Shown: positions 9,489 through 19,917, counted from the first letter of the stretch. The stretch: 64,000 nucleotides of DNA from Caldalkalibacillus mannanilyticus JCM 10596 (GCF_000615945.1 NZ_BAMO01000012.1:32405-96404), one strand, 5' to 3'. Program-made: numbers and translations. Notes: a model not told the origin generated them from the letters alone.

Positions 9489-9556
9489 TTTCTGCATATT
9501 ATCGAAATGTCAGAACGAGCCCTCCTCCAACTTCACACCAAAAGGAGGAAGAAAAA

Positions 9557-10405
9557 ATGAAAAGAATAACAACTGCTTCACTAAAAGAGATGAAGGAAAA
9601 AAAGGAACCCATCACAATGGTGACAGCCTATGACTACCCAACCGCTAAGATTGTCGATCAGGCAGGGGTAGAGATCATTCTAGTAGGAGATTCCTTAGGC
9701 ATGGTGGTCTTAGGGTATGATTCTACTGTACCTGTTACAGTGGATGACATGCTTCACCACACCAAAGCAGTGACCAGAGCTAATACGAGTGCGCTTGTTG
9801 TTACAGATTTGCCCTTTCTAAGCTATCATGGGTCTTTTGATCGCACATTAGAAACCGCAGGAAGGCTGATGCAGGAAGGGAAGGCTCATGCCGTCAAATT
9901 AGAGGGGGGAAGCGAAGTCGCTCCCACTATTCAGAGGCTGACCCAAGCAGGAGTCCCAGTCATGGGGCATATTGGGTTGACACCACAATCTGTTCACCAG
10001 CTAGGTGGCTATAAAGTACAAGGAAAAAGTGTAGAATCAGCTAAAAAGCTGTTAGAAGACGCTAAAGAGCTAGAAAAAGCAGGTGCATTTTCGATCGTTA
10101 TGGAGTGTATACCAAGTGATTTAGCCAAAGAAATTAGTGAACAGCTAACAATTCCAACGATTGGAATTGGAGCAGGTGTTGAATGTGATGGTCAGGTACT
10201 CGTTTTTCATGATATTGTAGGCTTTGGAAGTGAAATTCAACCGAAATTTGTTAAACAATATACAAATATCGATACACATATAGAGCAAGCTATAACTACC
10301 TTTGTACAGGATACAAAGACGAGAGCGTTTCCAACAAAAGAACACTCTTTTTCAATCAATCACGAGGTTTTACAACAATTGTACGGGGGAAAGGAATCCA
10401 TCTAG
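9557..10405 (+). CDS. panB: 3-methyl-2-oxobutanoate hydroxymethyltransferase
   Basis: First enzyme of pantothenate synthesis: transfers a methylene group from methylene-tetrahydrofolate to ketoisovalerate to give ketopantoate. The 282-residue protein shows the family segments [16 protein letters not shown] (metal-binding Asp), [16 protein letters not shown] and IGIGAG. A strong AAAGGAGG ribosome site precedes the ATG. It is the first gene of panBCD, behind the leader RNA and attenuator at 9313-9488. Confidence 0.97.
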   Translation: MKRITTASLKEMKEKKEPITMVTAYDYPTAKIVDQAGVEIILVGDSLGMVVLGYDSTVPVTVDDMLHHTKAVTRANTSALVVTDLPFLSYHGSFDRTLETAGRLMQEGKAHAVKLEGGSEVAPTIQRLTQAGVPVMGHIGLTPQSVHQLGGYKVQGKSVESAKKLLEDAKELEKAGAFSIVMECIPSDLAKEISEQLTIPTIGIGAGVECDGQVLVFHDIVGFGSEIQPKFVKQYTNIDTHIEQAITTFVQDTKTRAFPTKEHSFSINHEVLQQLYGGKESI

Positions 10406-11248
10406 ATGAAAATAATAACAAGCATAGCAGAATGGAGAAGCATTCGCTCTCAGCTTCGTAACCGAAGTATTGGTTTCGTCCCAACAATGGGCTACTTACA
10501 CGCAGGGCATTTGAGCTTATTTCAGCAGGCCAAACAAGAATCAGACATTGTTATAGGGAGTATCTTTGTCAATCCTCTCCAATTTGGTGTAAATGAGGAC
10601 TTCTCAACCTACCCTCGTGATTTAGAACGAGATGTAAAATGGCTTGAGGAAATGGATGTTGATTACGTTTTTGCTCCTTCAGTAGAAGAAATGTATCCTT
10701 CTCCAATTTCAACCCTTGTATCAGTCAAGAATATTACAGAAATGTTGTGCGGCGCTTCACGTCCAGGACATTTTGATGGAGTGGCTACTGTCGTACTTAA
10801 ATTATTTCAAATCATTCAACCAGACTTTGCCTATTTTGGCTTAAAGGATGCTCAACAAGTAGCCGTGATTAATCAAATGGTATATGATCTTAATGTACCT
10901 GTTCAGATTCGTCCATGTCCGATCTTGCGCGAAAAGGATGGTCTGGCAATGAGTTCGCGAAATGTATATCTTTCTGCGGAAGAAAGAGATGAAGCCACCA
11001 TATTGTATAAAACCCTTCAATGGGCTAAAGAGCAAATAGAAGCAGGCTTAAGGGATACGGAACGTCTAGAGAAGGGGCTCCTTGAGCAACTTAAGAACTC
11101 TCCTCTGGCGAATGTTGATTATGCAGAGATTCGACACTATCCAGATCTACAGAAAAAGAAGCAAATTGAGGGTCAGGTTTTGATTGCTCTAGCTGTTCGA
11201 ATAGGTAAGACAAGATTGATTGATAATGTAATCCTTGAGATTAAGTGA
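10406..11248 (+). CDS. panC: Pantothenate synthetase
   Basis: Condenses pantoate with beta-alanine using ATP. The 280-residue protein has the nucleotide-binding signature [13 protein letters not shown] (~residues 26-38), the pantoate loop SIFVNPLQF, the segment [12 protein letters not shown] and the KMSKS-like SSRNVYLS. It starts on the base directly after the panB stop codon, so translation is coupled. Length and motifs are canonical. Confidence 0.97.
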   Translation: MKIITSIAEWRSIRSQLRNRSIGFVPTMGYLHAGHLSLFQQAKQESDIVIGSIFVNPLQFGVNEDFSTYPRDLERDVKWLEEMDVDYVFAPSVEEMYPSPISTLVSVKNITEMLCGASRPGHFDGVATVVLKLFQIIQPDFAYFGLKDAQQVAVINQMVYDLNVPVQIRPCPILREKDGLAMSSRNVYLSAEERDEATILYKTLQWAKEQIEAGLRDTERLEKGLLEQLKNSPLANVDYAEIRHYPDLQKKKQIEGQVLIALAVRIGKTRLIDNVILEIK

Positions 11249-11267
11249 TAAGGGAGGAAGCGTCCAA

Positions 11268-11651
11268 ATGTTTAGACATATGATGAAAGCTAAGATCCAC
11301 CGTGCCACTGTAACAGAAGCGAATCTCCATTATGTTGGGAGTATTACTATTGATGAGGATTTATTAGATAAGGTTGACATCCTTCCCAATGAAAAAGTGC
11401 AAATTGTCAATAATAATAATGGGGCACGCTTAGAAACCTATGTTATTCCAGGTAAGCGAGGCTCGGGGGTTATCTGTTTAAATGGTGCAGCGGCTAGGCT
11501 TGTTCAGCCAGGTGATACCGTGATTATTATTTCTTATGCTATGGTTGAAGAGGCTAAAGCAAGAGATTTTAAACCGAAGGTAGCGATTATGGGTGAAGGT
11601 AATCAGATTATCGAACTCATGGATCACGAACTTCACGGTACCATTCGCTAA
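11268..11651 (+). CDS. panD: Aspartate 1-decarboxylase precursor
   Basis: Pyruvoyl-dependent enzyme that makes beta-alanine from aspartate for PanC. The 127-residue proenzyme cleaves itself between Gly24 and Ser25. With ATG 11268 as the start, the site YVGSITID falls exactly at those positions. That, plus the GGGAGG ribosome site nine bases upstream, settles the start over the longer open frame from 11235. Lys9 and Tyr58-type active-site surroundings look normal. Third gene of panBCD. Confidence 0.96.
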   Translation: MFRHMMKAKIHRATVTEANLHYVGSITIDEDLLDKVDILPNEKVQIVNNNNGARLETYVIPGKRGSGVICLNGAAARLVQPGDTVIIISYAMVEEAKARDFKPKVAIMGEGNQIIELMDHELHGTIR

Positions 11652-11759
11652 AGAATATGATAGGCAGGCTAAATAGTTAATTCTAACCATCTTTCATGTT
11701 TGGTATATCCTGTTTCTACTGGTGAAACACTTAAAAAAAACATGAATGGTGGTTTTCTT

Positions 11760-13019
11760 ATGGACATAAAAGAGATCTTCGCTAAAATGAATCAAAAGCT
11801 GGAGAAAATGAATATACAAGTAGAACAACCATTTTATAATGAAAATGATATTCATAAAGAAGTGGAAGTGTTAAAAAATCAAAGTGAAACCATTGTAGAT
11901 GAATGGTTAAAGTTCGAAGAAAAACTAGGTTTTTTTCTAAAGAAAACCAAAGAGAAAAAAACAAATTCCTCTTCTGTACCCGACTTTAGTCAGGAGCATT
12001 ATGAAGCATCCTATAAGAAACTACTTCAGCTTGATCATGAAGGGGATCCCAACACTCAGCTAGGTAATTCATCTACAACTACGACCAATGAGCCTCAATC
12101 GGAATGGTGGAGAAAAGGAAAAGCGCTTTATGATTTAAACATGTATGACCAATCCGTTCAATTTTTACAAAAAGTGCTTGAAGAAGAGCCTGAGTTTGAA
12201 CCCGCTTGTTTTTATGTGGCTCACTCCTATTTAGAATTAAATCAATATGATAAAGCTCGTTATTATTGGCAATTTCTTGCTGATACCAGTGATAATCAGC
12301 GAATGAAGCTTTTAGCTCTACATGCTTTGGCATGTTTAGAAGCCACACTTGAAAAGTATGAACGGGCGCTTGTTTTCTTTCGGAAAATCAACTTGAAGGA
12401 TGTAGATAGCTTATGGAAGCCTACTATTGTCTTCAATTATGCACAGGCTTTATACCACACCAGTCAGCTTGAGGAATGTCTAGATCAACTCATGTGTTAT
12501 TATGAATTGGAGCCACAGGATTGGAAGGGACCTTATCTCATAGGTAAAGTGTATCATCAGCAAGGAAATGAAGAGGTTGGCTTTGCTTTTTGGTTTGAAG
12601 CCTTACAGCTACAGCAAAGCAAAGATTTATTGAAGAAAATGGCGCGTCATTTTGAAGAAAAAACCTATTACCAGATGGCAGCCCAATGCTATGAACGCTG
12701 TTTAAAAGAAGAAACATTATCCTCTGATGAAGAGATCTGGTTTGGTTTAGCTTGGAACTATGGACTAGCTAATCAGAAGGAAAAGAGTAGATCAGCCTAT
12801 TTGAAAGGCTTAAGTATCTTCCCTGATCACCTTCAATTACAATTATCATATGTATGGATGCTCTTCTTTTGGGGCGATGATGATGAAGCCAATCGACGTT
12901 TACAAAGGCTTCAAGTAAAGTATGTTGACCACCCAATGGTTGAAGGCTTACACCATCTTTCTGTGGGCGAATATGAACATGCGTTATCCGTTTTACACGA
13001 GGCATCGGAGCAGCTCTAA
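11760..13019 (+). CDS. Tetratricopeptide-repeat protein
   Basis: A 419-residue cytoplasmic protein with no signal peptide. The first ~65 residues are a helical or coiled segment, and residues ~110-410 are TPR-like helix pairs rich in Tyr, Leu and Ala. The start is ambiguous: ATG 11760 follows a weak GGTGG, and the frame is open back to 11700. It sits between panD and dinG, where B. subtilis has no counterpart that I recognise. Function unknown; probably a scaffold. It ends 40 bases before dinG and may share its transcript. Confidence 0.7.
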   Translation: MDIKEIFAKMNQKLEKMNIQVEQPFYNENDIHKEVEVLKNQSETIVDEWLKFEEKLGFFLKKTKEKKTNSSSVPDFSQEHYEASYKKLLQLDHEGDPNTQLGNSSTTTTNEPQSEWWRKGKALYDLNMYDQSVQFLQKVLEEEPEFEPACFYVAHSYLELNQYDKARYYWQFLADTSDNQRMKLLALHALACLEATLEKYERALVFFRKINLKDVDSLWKPTIVFNYAQALYHTSQLEECLDQLMCYYELEPQDWKGPYLIGKVYHQQGNEEVGFAFWFEALQLQQSKDLLKKMARHFEEKTYYQMAAQCYERCLKEETLSSDEEIWFGLAWNYGLANQKEKSRSAYLKGLSIFPDHLQLQLSYVWMLFFWGDDDEANRRLQRLQVKYVDHPMVEGLHHLSVGEYEHALSVLHEASEQL

Positions 13020-13059
13020 TAGAGAAAGGGGTCTGCGTGAAGAGGGGGTGTAAGTAGTA

Positions 13060-15887
13060 ATGAACTTACTGCACGAGGAGAAATATGTAGTTATTGATAT
13101 AGAAACAACAGGGAATAGAATTAAATCTGGGGATGAGATTATACAAATCGGATTATGTACGATTCAGGGTGGAGAGATTATAGAAACCTTTTCATCCTAT
13201 GTTAAGCCTTCCATTGAGATCCCCCCCTTTATTCAAAAACTAACAGGAATTACAGAGGTGGATGTGCAAGATTCCCCCGTTATCAAGGAATTGTTGCCTG
13301 TCATTCAAGAAAAAATGGAAGGAAGTATTCTTGTTGCCCACAATATTCATTTTGATTTGGGTGTTCTTCAGCATTACCTAACAGAGCATGACTATCCACC
13401 GTTCAAAGGAATGATCATTGATACGGTTGAACTGTCTAGGATTTTGTACCCCAATCGCTCAGGCTATCGCTTAAGTGAATTGGCTGTAGATTTTCAGATT
13501 CAGCATGAAACACCTCATCAAGCTGACAGTGATGCATTGGCAACGGCTAAGCTCTTTTTGTTGCTTTGTTCAAGGATGAGAAAACTGCCTCTTCTGACGA
13601 TCCAAAGAATGATTCCTTTGGCTCAATCCCTCTATTCAGATATTGAGCTTCTCTTTCGTAAAATAGAACATGAAAAATGTCTGCGCCCTGTTATTCAGAC
13701 AGAGGAAGAGATGGAGGAATTTCGTCATCTGGTCTTACGAAGGAAAGAAGAAGAATTGAACACCAGCATAGAAAACCATTTTATCGAACAGATTCCGATC
13801 GAGGAAATAAAGCCAAGTGTGATTCTTGGCTCTAAAATAGAGAACTATGAGTATCGTGAAGCCCAAGATCAGCTTTCAGAGGAGATTTTAAAAGCGTTTC
13901 AGGCTGAGGAACATGCTTTGTTTGAAGCAGGTACAGGGACAGGTAAGACATTGGCATACCTATTAGCTTCGATCTACTGGGCAAAACGAACAAAGAGCAA
14001 AGTCGTCATTAGCACTCATACCATTCAATTACAGGAGCAAATACGTGATAAAGAAATTCCTAAGCTACAGGAGATTCTGCCTTTCACTTTTGAGGATGCC
14101 TTGATCAAAGGGAGAACTCATTATCTTTGTTTGCGTAAATTTGAGCAATCACTATATCAAACAAATGAAAAAAACTATGATTACGAATTAACCAAATTGC
14201 AGCTCTTAGTTTGGCTAACAGAAACAGAAACGGGAGATGTAGAAGAATTAAATCTTCCTTCTGGTGGGAAGGACTATTGGTTGAAGATTCAAAGTGAAAC
14301 AGATTCATGTCTTCACCATAAGTGTCCATGGTTTGAGCGTTGCTTTTATTTTCGTAGCAGGAAGAAGACGCAACAGGCAGATCTCATTATTACCAATCAT
14401 TCCTTGTTATTAGCTGATTTTGAAGGGCAAAAGCTTCTTCCTCATTATGACTATGTTATTTTGGATGAAGCCCATCATGTAGAACAAATCGCCTCAGGAC
14501 AATTTGGTCAGAATATGACCTATACCAGACTTCATTTTGTTCTCCAACGTCTGTATTCAGAAGATAAGCCAACGCTGACACAAAGGTTCCTAGAGCTGCT
14601 GGAATTGTCCGAAGAAGGATTTCGTGTCATGCCGACAGTGAACGAAATTCAAGAACAGCTTCAGGAAATGAAAAGTGGGATTGACCAGTTATTTACGCAT
14701 TTGTACATTCTAGCAGAGAAAAAACAAGGAAATGATCGTACAGATTCACGTCGTGCGGTTCGTTTGATCCATCCACTGGAGGATGAAGAAGAATGGTATC
14801 TGGTTCTGCAATTGACAGACCAGTTAAGAAGCAGGAAGGATCAGCTAAATCATGCGTATCATACCCTCGTTCAGTGGTATGATTCTCTTCAGGCAGAATG
14901 GTTACATGACTTACGTAGCACGTATACAGATTGGAGCTCTGCCATAAGAACATTAGCGGAGTACATAGATCAGCTTGAGGCATTGATCCTGCATTATGAT
15001 CGAAATCATGTGTATTGGATTGAATATGAACCGAAGGGGGCACGGAACTCTTCGGGTGTCTTTCAGCAGCCACTTGAAGTAACTACTTTTCTACAGCCTC
15101 TTTTTCAAGAAAAGAAAAGTGCCATCCTTACTTCAGCAACATTACAAGTAAACCGTTCTTTTCAATACTTTATCGACCAATTGGGGATGCCGCTAGAAAG
15201 ACTTAGAGTCCAAGCATTTGCTTCTCCATTTGATTATAGTCAACAATCCAGCTGTTAGTAGCCAAGGAAATCAGTTCTGTTCAAGACTCTGACGAAGCCC
15301 TATTCTCAAAAGAAATTGCAGAGTCTATCATTGAGATTGTTAAGGTTACTCAGGGGCGTATGCTAGTCTTATTCACGTCGCATCATATGTTAAAAATGAC
15401 TCATCAAAATCTCAAGCAGGCACTTCATGAAATGGGCATATTTTTGTATGCACAAGGAATTGATTCCGGTAGTAGAGGAAAACTAACAAAAAACTTTGAG
15501 AGCCAAGAGCAAGCAATTTTATTGGGAACAAACAGTTTTTGGGAAGGTGTAGATTTGCCAGGAAAGCAGTTATCCTGTCTTGTGATCGTCAAGCTGCCCT
15601 TTACACCTCCACATACACCTTATTTTGAAGCGAAATCTGAGCAATTAAAGGAGAGTGGTAAAAATCCATTTATGGACTACGCCCTTCCTCAGGCAGTCAT
15701 ACGTTTTAAACAAGGATTCGGCAGACTCATTAGAAGAGCGGATGACAAAGGAGTTGTTGTGGTCTTTGACCGTCGGATTATAGAAGCTCGATACGGGAAG
15801 TTTTTCTTAAACTCTTTACCTCCATTGACAGTGGAAAGCCTCGACTTAGAGGGACTTATTCATGACATACAAAATTGGTTAGGGTGA
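13060..15887 (+). CDS. dinG: DinG-type exonuclease-helicase, interrupted by a one-base deletion
   Basis: Fusion of an N-terminal DEDD 3'-5' exonuclease with an XPD/DinG helicase. Exonuclease motifs are DIETTG (~12-17), HNIHFD and HQADSDA. Helicase motifs are AGTGTGKT (Walker A) and DEAHH. Four cysteines spaced C-x59-C-x4-C-x5-C between them look like an iron-sulphur site. The frame breaks near 15251-15256: the first frame stops at 15258 after SPFDYSQQSS, and the -1 frame carries on at once with LLVAKEIS and the C-terminal helicase motifs to 15887 (NSFWEGVDLPG, FKQGFGRLIRR). Adding one T restores a 942-residue protein, close to B. subtilis DinG. I regard the break as a sequencing error unless confirmed. 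Confidence 0.9.
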
Positions 15888-15891
15888 TGAT

Positions 15892-16803
15892 GTGGCTAAG
15901 AAAAAAGGGAGTATGTATTTCATAGCTTTGATCTCAATGACTCTTCTGCTCATGATCAGTATAGGTCATAACCAGTCTACAGTGCTTATGGGAAGCCAGG
16001 ATAGTAAGAAAGTGAATCTCAACCAAAGCTTTCAGCGAAGAATTCCAGATACAGGAACGAAGGTTCACTTTATTCAATTAACAAATGGAGAAGCAAGTCT
16101 TATTCAGCTCGAGAATGGAGAGAATGTTCTCATTGACACTGGAGGTCATTCCTCCTATACAGAGCTTCTTACCTATCTAGAGGCATTACGAGTTCAAGAA
16201 ATAAAACACCTTATTCTGACCAATATGAAGGATGAACATAGTGGGAATGCTCAAGAAATCATGAAGCAATACCATGTTGCTAATGTTTATTACGCTTATC
16301 CCTTTGACTCGTCTGTTCAAGAAATGGTCAAGGACGAGAGTGTGAAATTGACAGCTTTAAGCAGAAATGATGAGCTTACATTAAGTTCAAACGGTAAGCT
16401 GAAAATCCTGCATCCGAGTGATCAGCTTTCACGTTCTCCACAGGATCATTCGCTTGTCTTTCAGCTCAGCTTGTGGGATCATATTTTTCTATTTACCAGT
16501 TCGATTACGGATCAAGTAGAAAAAGAACTTCGAGCTTTGTATAATGTTCGATCGCATATTCTGAAGGTTTCTGATTTCGGAAGTAATCAAGCCTCACACG
16601 CTGATTTTTTAGAAGAAGTGGATGCTCATGTGGCGATTATTTTTCATAGACCGGGTTTTTACCTTGATGCCGACGTCTTAGAAAGGTTAGAAGAAACATG
16701 GATGGATATCTATCCTTTGAAGAAGCATGGTCATATTATTATTTCGTGTGATGAAGATGATTACGAATTATTTGTTGTTGAATCGGAGAATGAATTAAAA
16801 TAG
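15892..16803 (+). CDS. Membrane-anchored ComEC-like metallo-beta-lactamase-fold protein, degenerate metal site
   Basis: 303 residues with a GTG start four bases after dinG, preceded by AGGGTGATGAT. Residues ~8-28 form a signal anchor, so the rest lies outside the cell. Residues ~55-290 follow the metallo-beta-lactamase fold of the ComEC C-terminal type (GEASLIQLENGENVLIDTGG). The motif that should read T-H-x-H-x-D-H is T-N-M-K-D-E-H (residues ~110-116), so only one of four metal ligands is kept and hydrolase activity is doubtful. The function is unknown; a DNA- or cell-wall-related role is possible by fold only. Tight spacing suggests co-transcription with dinG. Confidence 0.75.
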   Translation: MAKKKGSMYFIALISMTLLLMISIGHNQSTVLMGSQDSKKVNLNQSFQRRIPDTGTKVHFIQLTNGEASLIQLENGENVLIDTGGHSSYTELLTYLEALRVQEIKHLILTNMKDEHSGNAQEIMKQYHVANVYYAYPFDSSVQEMVKDESVKLTALSRNDELTLSSNGKLKILHPSDQLSRSPQDHSLVFQLSLWDHIFLFTSSITDQVEKELRALYNVRSHILKVSDFGSNQASHADFLEEVDAHVAIIFHRPGFYLDADVLERLEETWMDIYPLKKHGHIIISCDEDDYELFVVESENELK

Positions 16804-16841
16804 AACTAGCAAGCTATTATTTAGAAATGAGTGATAGAAAA

Positions 16842-18134
16842 ATGAAAACTCTGTTTAAGAATGGTGTAGTAATCACTGCAAATGAGAAAAACGAATGGTT
16901 TGAGTGCGGATATATCCTTGTCGAAGATCAGGTCATTGTCGAAGTAGGAGCAGGGAATGGGCCTGCTGAAGAATCTGTTGACCAAGTTATTGATTTAAAA
17001 GGGAAATGGCTGATGCCCGGCTGGGTGAATACACATGGTCATGCAGCCATGTCGATCTTAAGAGGACATGGAGATGACCTTCCGCTTCAGGAGTGGTTAG
17101 AAAATAAAATGTGGCCAATGGAGGCTAAGTTTACGGCTGAAACAGTTCGGTGGGGAACATCACTAGCCGTTCTAGAGATGCTTAAATCAGGGACAACCTG
17201 CTTTGTTGATATGTATGATCATATGGGGACTGTTGCTGAGGTTGTGGATCAATCAGGAATGAGAGCTGTCTTATCTCGCGGAGTAATTGGTTTATGCCCA
17301 GAGGATGTACAGAAGAAGAAGCTAGAAGAAGCAACGGAATTTGCTGTACGCTGGAATCAGGCAGCAGGGGGAAGAATCACGACGATGATGTCACCACATG
17401 CTCCCTATACGTGTCCTCCAGATTATATTCAACGAATTGTGGAAAAAGCAGTAGAACTAAACCTGCCTGTTCATATTCACATGTCGGAAACAGAGCGTGA
17501 AGTTCTTCAAAATGTGCAGGACTATGGTCAGCGACCTGTTGCCCATCTAAGGGACCTTGGAGTGTTTGAGCGTCCAACCTTAGTAGCGCATGCTGTCCAT
17601 CTAGAAGAGGATGAGATGGAAATATTGCAACATCACAATGTAAAGATTTCTCACAATCCTGCCAGTAATTTAAAATTAGGCTCGGGTATTGCTCCCATTC
17701 CACGATTACTGGAGCGAGGATTCCGTGTTTCTGTAGGAACAGATAGTACAGCCTCTAACAATAATTTAGATATGTTTCAAGAAATACGTTTAGCTGCCTT
17801 GATCCATAAGGGAATGTCTCAGGATCCAACCGTAGTTCCAGCTGAGGTTGCCTTGAAAATGGGAACAAGCTGGGGAGCCGAAGCGGTATTCCTTGAGAAT
17901 GTAGGATCCTTAGAAGCAGGAAAAGAAGCTGATTTTATCATTCTTAATCCGCAACAAGCCCATTTACAACCCGTTAAGCATCCGCTTTCACATATTATTT
18001 ATTCGGCTACGGGACATGATGTTGAAGATGTCTACGTTCAAGGAAAAGCGGTTGTCAAAAACAAAAAATGTGTAGCCTTAGACGAAGAAAAGATTATCTA
18101 TGAGGCAAATCGAATGTATCAATCACTAATGTAA
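16842..18134 (+). CDS. mtaD: 5'-methylthioadenosine/S-adenosylhomocysteine deaminase-type amidohydrolase
   Basis: Zinc amidohydrolase of the TrzN/AtzA-MtaD group, 430 residues. It shows the N-terminal metal site NTHGHAAMS, the central HIHMSET, the AHAVHL His and the acidic GTDS segment. All expected metal ligands are present, so deamination of MTA, SAH or a related adenosine derivative is likely; exact substrate cannot be read from sequence. ATG 16842 matches the family N-terminus and has GTGAT upstream; ATG 16827 is an alternative. A strong terminator follows. Confidence 0.88.
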   Translation: MKTLFKNGVVITANEKNEWFECGYILVEDQVIVEVGAGNGPAEESVDQVIDLKGKWLMPGWVNTHGHAAMSILRGHGDDLPLQEWLENKMWPMEAKFTAETVRWGTSLAVLEMLKSGTTCFVDMYDHMGTVAEVVDQSGMRAVLSRGVIGLCPEDVQKKKLEEATEFAVRWNQAAGGRITTMMSPHAPYTCPPDYIQRIVEKAVELNLPVHIHMSETEREVLQNVQDYGQRPVAHLRDLGVFERPTLVAHAVHLEEDEMEILQHHNVKISHNPASNLKLGSGIAPIPRLLERGFRVSVGTDSTASNNNLDMFQEIRLAALIHKGMSQDPTVVPAEVALKMGTSWGAEAVFLENVGSLEAGKEADFIILNPQQAHLQPVKHPLSHIIYSATGHDVEDVYVQGKAVVKNKKCVALDEEKIIYEANRMYQSLM

Positions 18135-18141
18135 GAATAGC

Positions 18142-18184
18142 AACAACCTGTATGAGCAAGAAATGTTCATACAGGTTGTTTTTT
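18142..18184 (+). terminator. Intrinsic terminator after mtaD
   Basis: A perfect 14-base inverted repeat (18142-18155 with 18167-18180) with an 11-base loop and a T run after it. Confidence 0.9.
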
Positions 18185-18203
18185 GGAGTGGAGGTAGGGG
18201 TTT

Positions 18204-18473
18204 TTAAAGTTTAGTTGGAAAGATATGACGGTAATAACACTCTTCTGATTCTTTTTTCTTCAGAATCGGGGAATGCGGGCCATACCAATAATAAGTGGCT
18301 CTGAGATTGAGAATCGTTGTATGATTATCCAATCTTAGATCGCAATCCTGAGCTTCTTTCCTGTTCACATTAAGCCCCCCTTTAAGAGCGGTACTTATAG
18401 TATCACCACTCCCAGACGCGCTATGAGTAACATTATTTAGGGGCTCTTTTAGATCATAATGCTTTAGATACAC
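18204..18473 (-). CDS. Possible small ORF, hypothetical
   Basis: The 434 bases between mtaD and the next gene hold the terminator above and this 89-codon reverse-strand frame. It begins with GTG, has no convincing ribosome site, and I recognise no family. The region also shows no RNA motif I can name. A real gene whose N-terminus is hidden by another missing base is possible, given the indels elsewhere. Treat it as weakly supported. Confidence 0.2.
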   Translation of the reverse strand: MYLKHYDLKEPLNNVTHSASGSGDTISTALKGGLNVNRKEAQDCDLRLDNHTTILNLRATYYWYGPHSPILKKKESEECYYRHIFPTKL

Positions 18474-18568
18474 GAATAGGATAGAGAAAGATTGTGGACG
18501 AAAGTAACCTTTGTTTGTCTAAGCATGAATCTGTACAGAACTTAAATGAACGGGCAGGAGGGTTTCCT

Positions 18569-19318
18569 ATGTATTCCACTAAAAGAAAAGAATTGTTTCT
18601 CTATTCTGTTGTAGCTGTGATGATCTGTTCGGTATTGATTTCGCTGTTTGTCTACTTAGGTACAGAAAAAAAAGAAAATCAATCGATGTTGGAAGCATTT
18701 GAGCATATTGAACAGAAGGAGGAGAAGTTTGTCTTTCTTGAACCGATTCAAGTATCCGATTTGGTTCAGCGTAAGATGGAAAGATGGAAAGACCAGCCTG
18801 CTGAAACGATTCTTTACACGTTATCAGATTCAATAAGTCAATTTGATGGGAGATTAGATCAGAATAAACATTGGGTTGTTGAAGGAAAGAATCATTCAGG
18901 AAAGGATTTTACGATCGCTTTTCAAGAAGAAAAGGCTATTTTTACTATTGGAGAGTACACGGAATCCTTATTTAAGGAAGAGGTTCAATACATAACTCCT
19001 ACAGCCCACTTAGATATCATTTACAAGCAATTAAGAGATGAGGAATACGAATTAACGTCTTGGGAACAAACAGAAAATGGGTATCAATTAGAGTTAGTGA
19101 CACAGCCGTCTTGGCTACAGGAGGATTTTAGAGAATACCTTCATTCTCATTTAAAGCGTAAGGAAAAAGTTGATAATCTCATGCTAGATCATTATACTTT
19201 ACATTATATCCTTTCCTTCCAAGGAGAAGGTGTTAGCACATTTGAACTCGATTCATTGACTGTTTTTTTAGATCGAACAGGAGTAGGAGTCGAGAAAATG
19301 TTTTTTGATTTTAAATAA
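18569..19318 (+). CDS. Hypothetical single-pass membrane protein
   Basis: 249 residues. GGAGGG sits six to seven bases before ATG 18569, which is preferred over the longer frame from 18494. One membrane anchor lies at residues ~10-30 with a positively charged N-terminus, so the remaining ~215 hydrophilic residues are outside the membrane. I recognise no catalytic motif. Twenty bases later comes a second protein with the same layout, related to YpmB, so the two may form an envelope pair. Not present in this position in B. subtilis as far as I recognise. Confidence 0.6.
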   Translation: MYSTKRKELFLYSVVAVMICSVLISLFVYLGTEKKENQSMLEAFEHIEQKEEKFVFLEPIQVSDLVQRKMERWKDQPAETILYTLSDSISQFDGRLDQNKHWVVEGKNHSGKDFTIAFQEEKAIFTIGEYTESLFKEEVQYITPTAHLDIIYKQLRDEEYELTSWEQTENGYQLELVTQPSWLQEDFREYLHSHLKRKEKVDNLMLDHYTLHYILSFQGEGVSTFELDSLTVFLDRTGVGVEKMFFDFK

Positions 19319-19338
19319 TAGAAAAAGGAAAGTATAAA

Positions 19339-19815
19339 ATGATACGTAAAGTAATGATCGTTGGAATTATCATAATGCTTCTCATCATCTGGCAGTCAGT
19401 GAGCCTGTATTTTAGTGTTGTAGACAACAAAAATAGCCCTCTTCTCGCAGCAACAAGACAGATGGAGCAGGAAGGGATTCGTATAGAAAAAGTGGATCGG
19501 TTTCATGGAGATCAGCTCTACATTATGACCAAAAGTCAAGATGATGAGGGGAAAGAATGGTATATTGCTTCTACACAAGAAGGAAAAGTAGATCAGATTG
19601 CTGTACAAGAAATAAAATTAGCAGAAGAAGCCGTCATTCAAGCGGTGAAGAATCAGTTTTCGGAAATCCAAGAAATTCAAAGGATTCATCCTGCCTATTC
19701 CCAAAAAGAGTTCTCTTGGGAAGTGATTGGTATAGATGAGAAAAATATGATGCATTATATTTATTTTAGAATGAGGGATGGCAGCTTTCAAAAGCGATAT
19801 GTTTTGAGTCATTAA
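19339..19815 (+). CDS. YpmB-like DUF5590 protein
   Basis: 158 residues: a single N-terminal membrane anchor (~4-27), then an extracytoplasmic part with two short PepSY-like/DUF5590 repeats (~60-155). Size, anchor and location just upstream of aspB match B. subtilis YpmB, whose function is unknown. The ATG follows AAAAGGAAAG. A terminator follows at 19871. Confidence 0.75.
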   Translation: MIRKVMIVGIIIMLLIIWQSVSLYFSVVDNKNSPLLAATRQMEQEGIRIEKVDRFHGDQLYIMTKSQDDEGKEWYIASTQEGKVDQIAVQEIKLAEEAVIQAVKNQFSEIQEIQRIHPAYSQKEFSWEVIGIDEKNMMHYIYFRMRDGSFQKRYVLSH

Positions 19816-19870
19816 GCTTCCTAATCAGGATCTCCTGACATCTAACCATGCCCAAAAAATCCTCTTCAAT

Positions 19871-19917
19871 AAGCTTTTGTAAGAGTTGAACAAAAACTCT
19901 TTCAGGGGCTTTTTTTT
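19871..19917 (+). terminator. Intrinsic terminator
   Basis: Stem of about 17 pairs with several G-U pairs: 19871-19887 with 19896-19912, an eight-base loop, then a run of eight T. It ends the 18569-19815 unit. Confidence 0.75.

Noticed and set aside
9312..9490. Leader before panB as 6S RNA
   Set aside because: It has its own promoter and a ~175-base length, and CCTTGAACC recalls part of 6S RNA. But the two hairpins with paired bulged adenosines and the place before panBCD fit the pan motif better, and no long central bubble can be folded.
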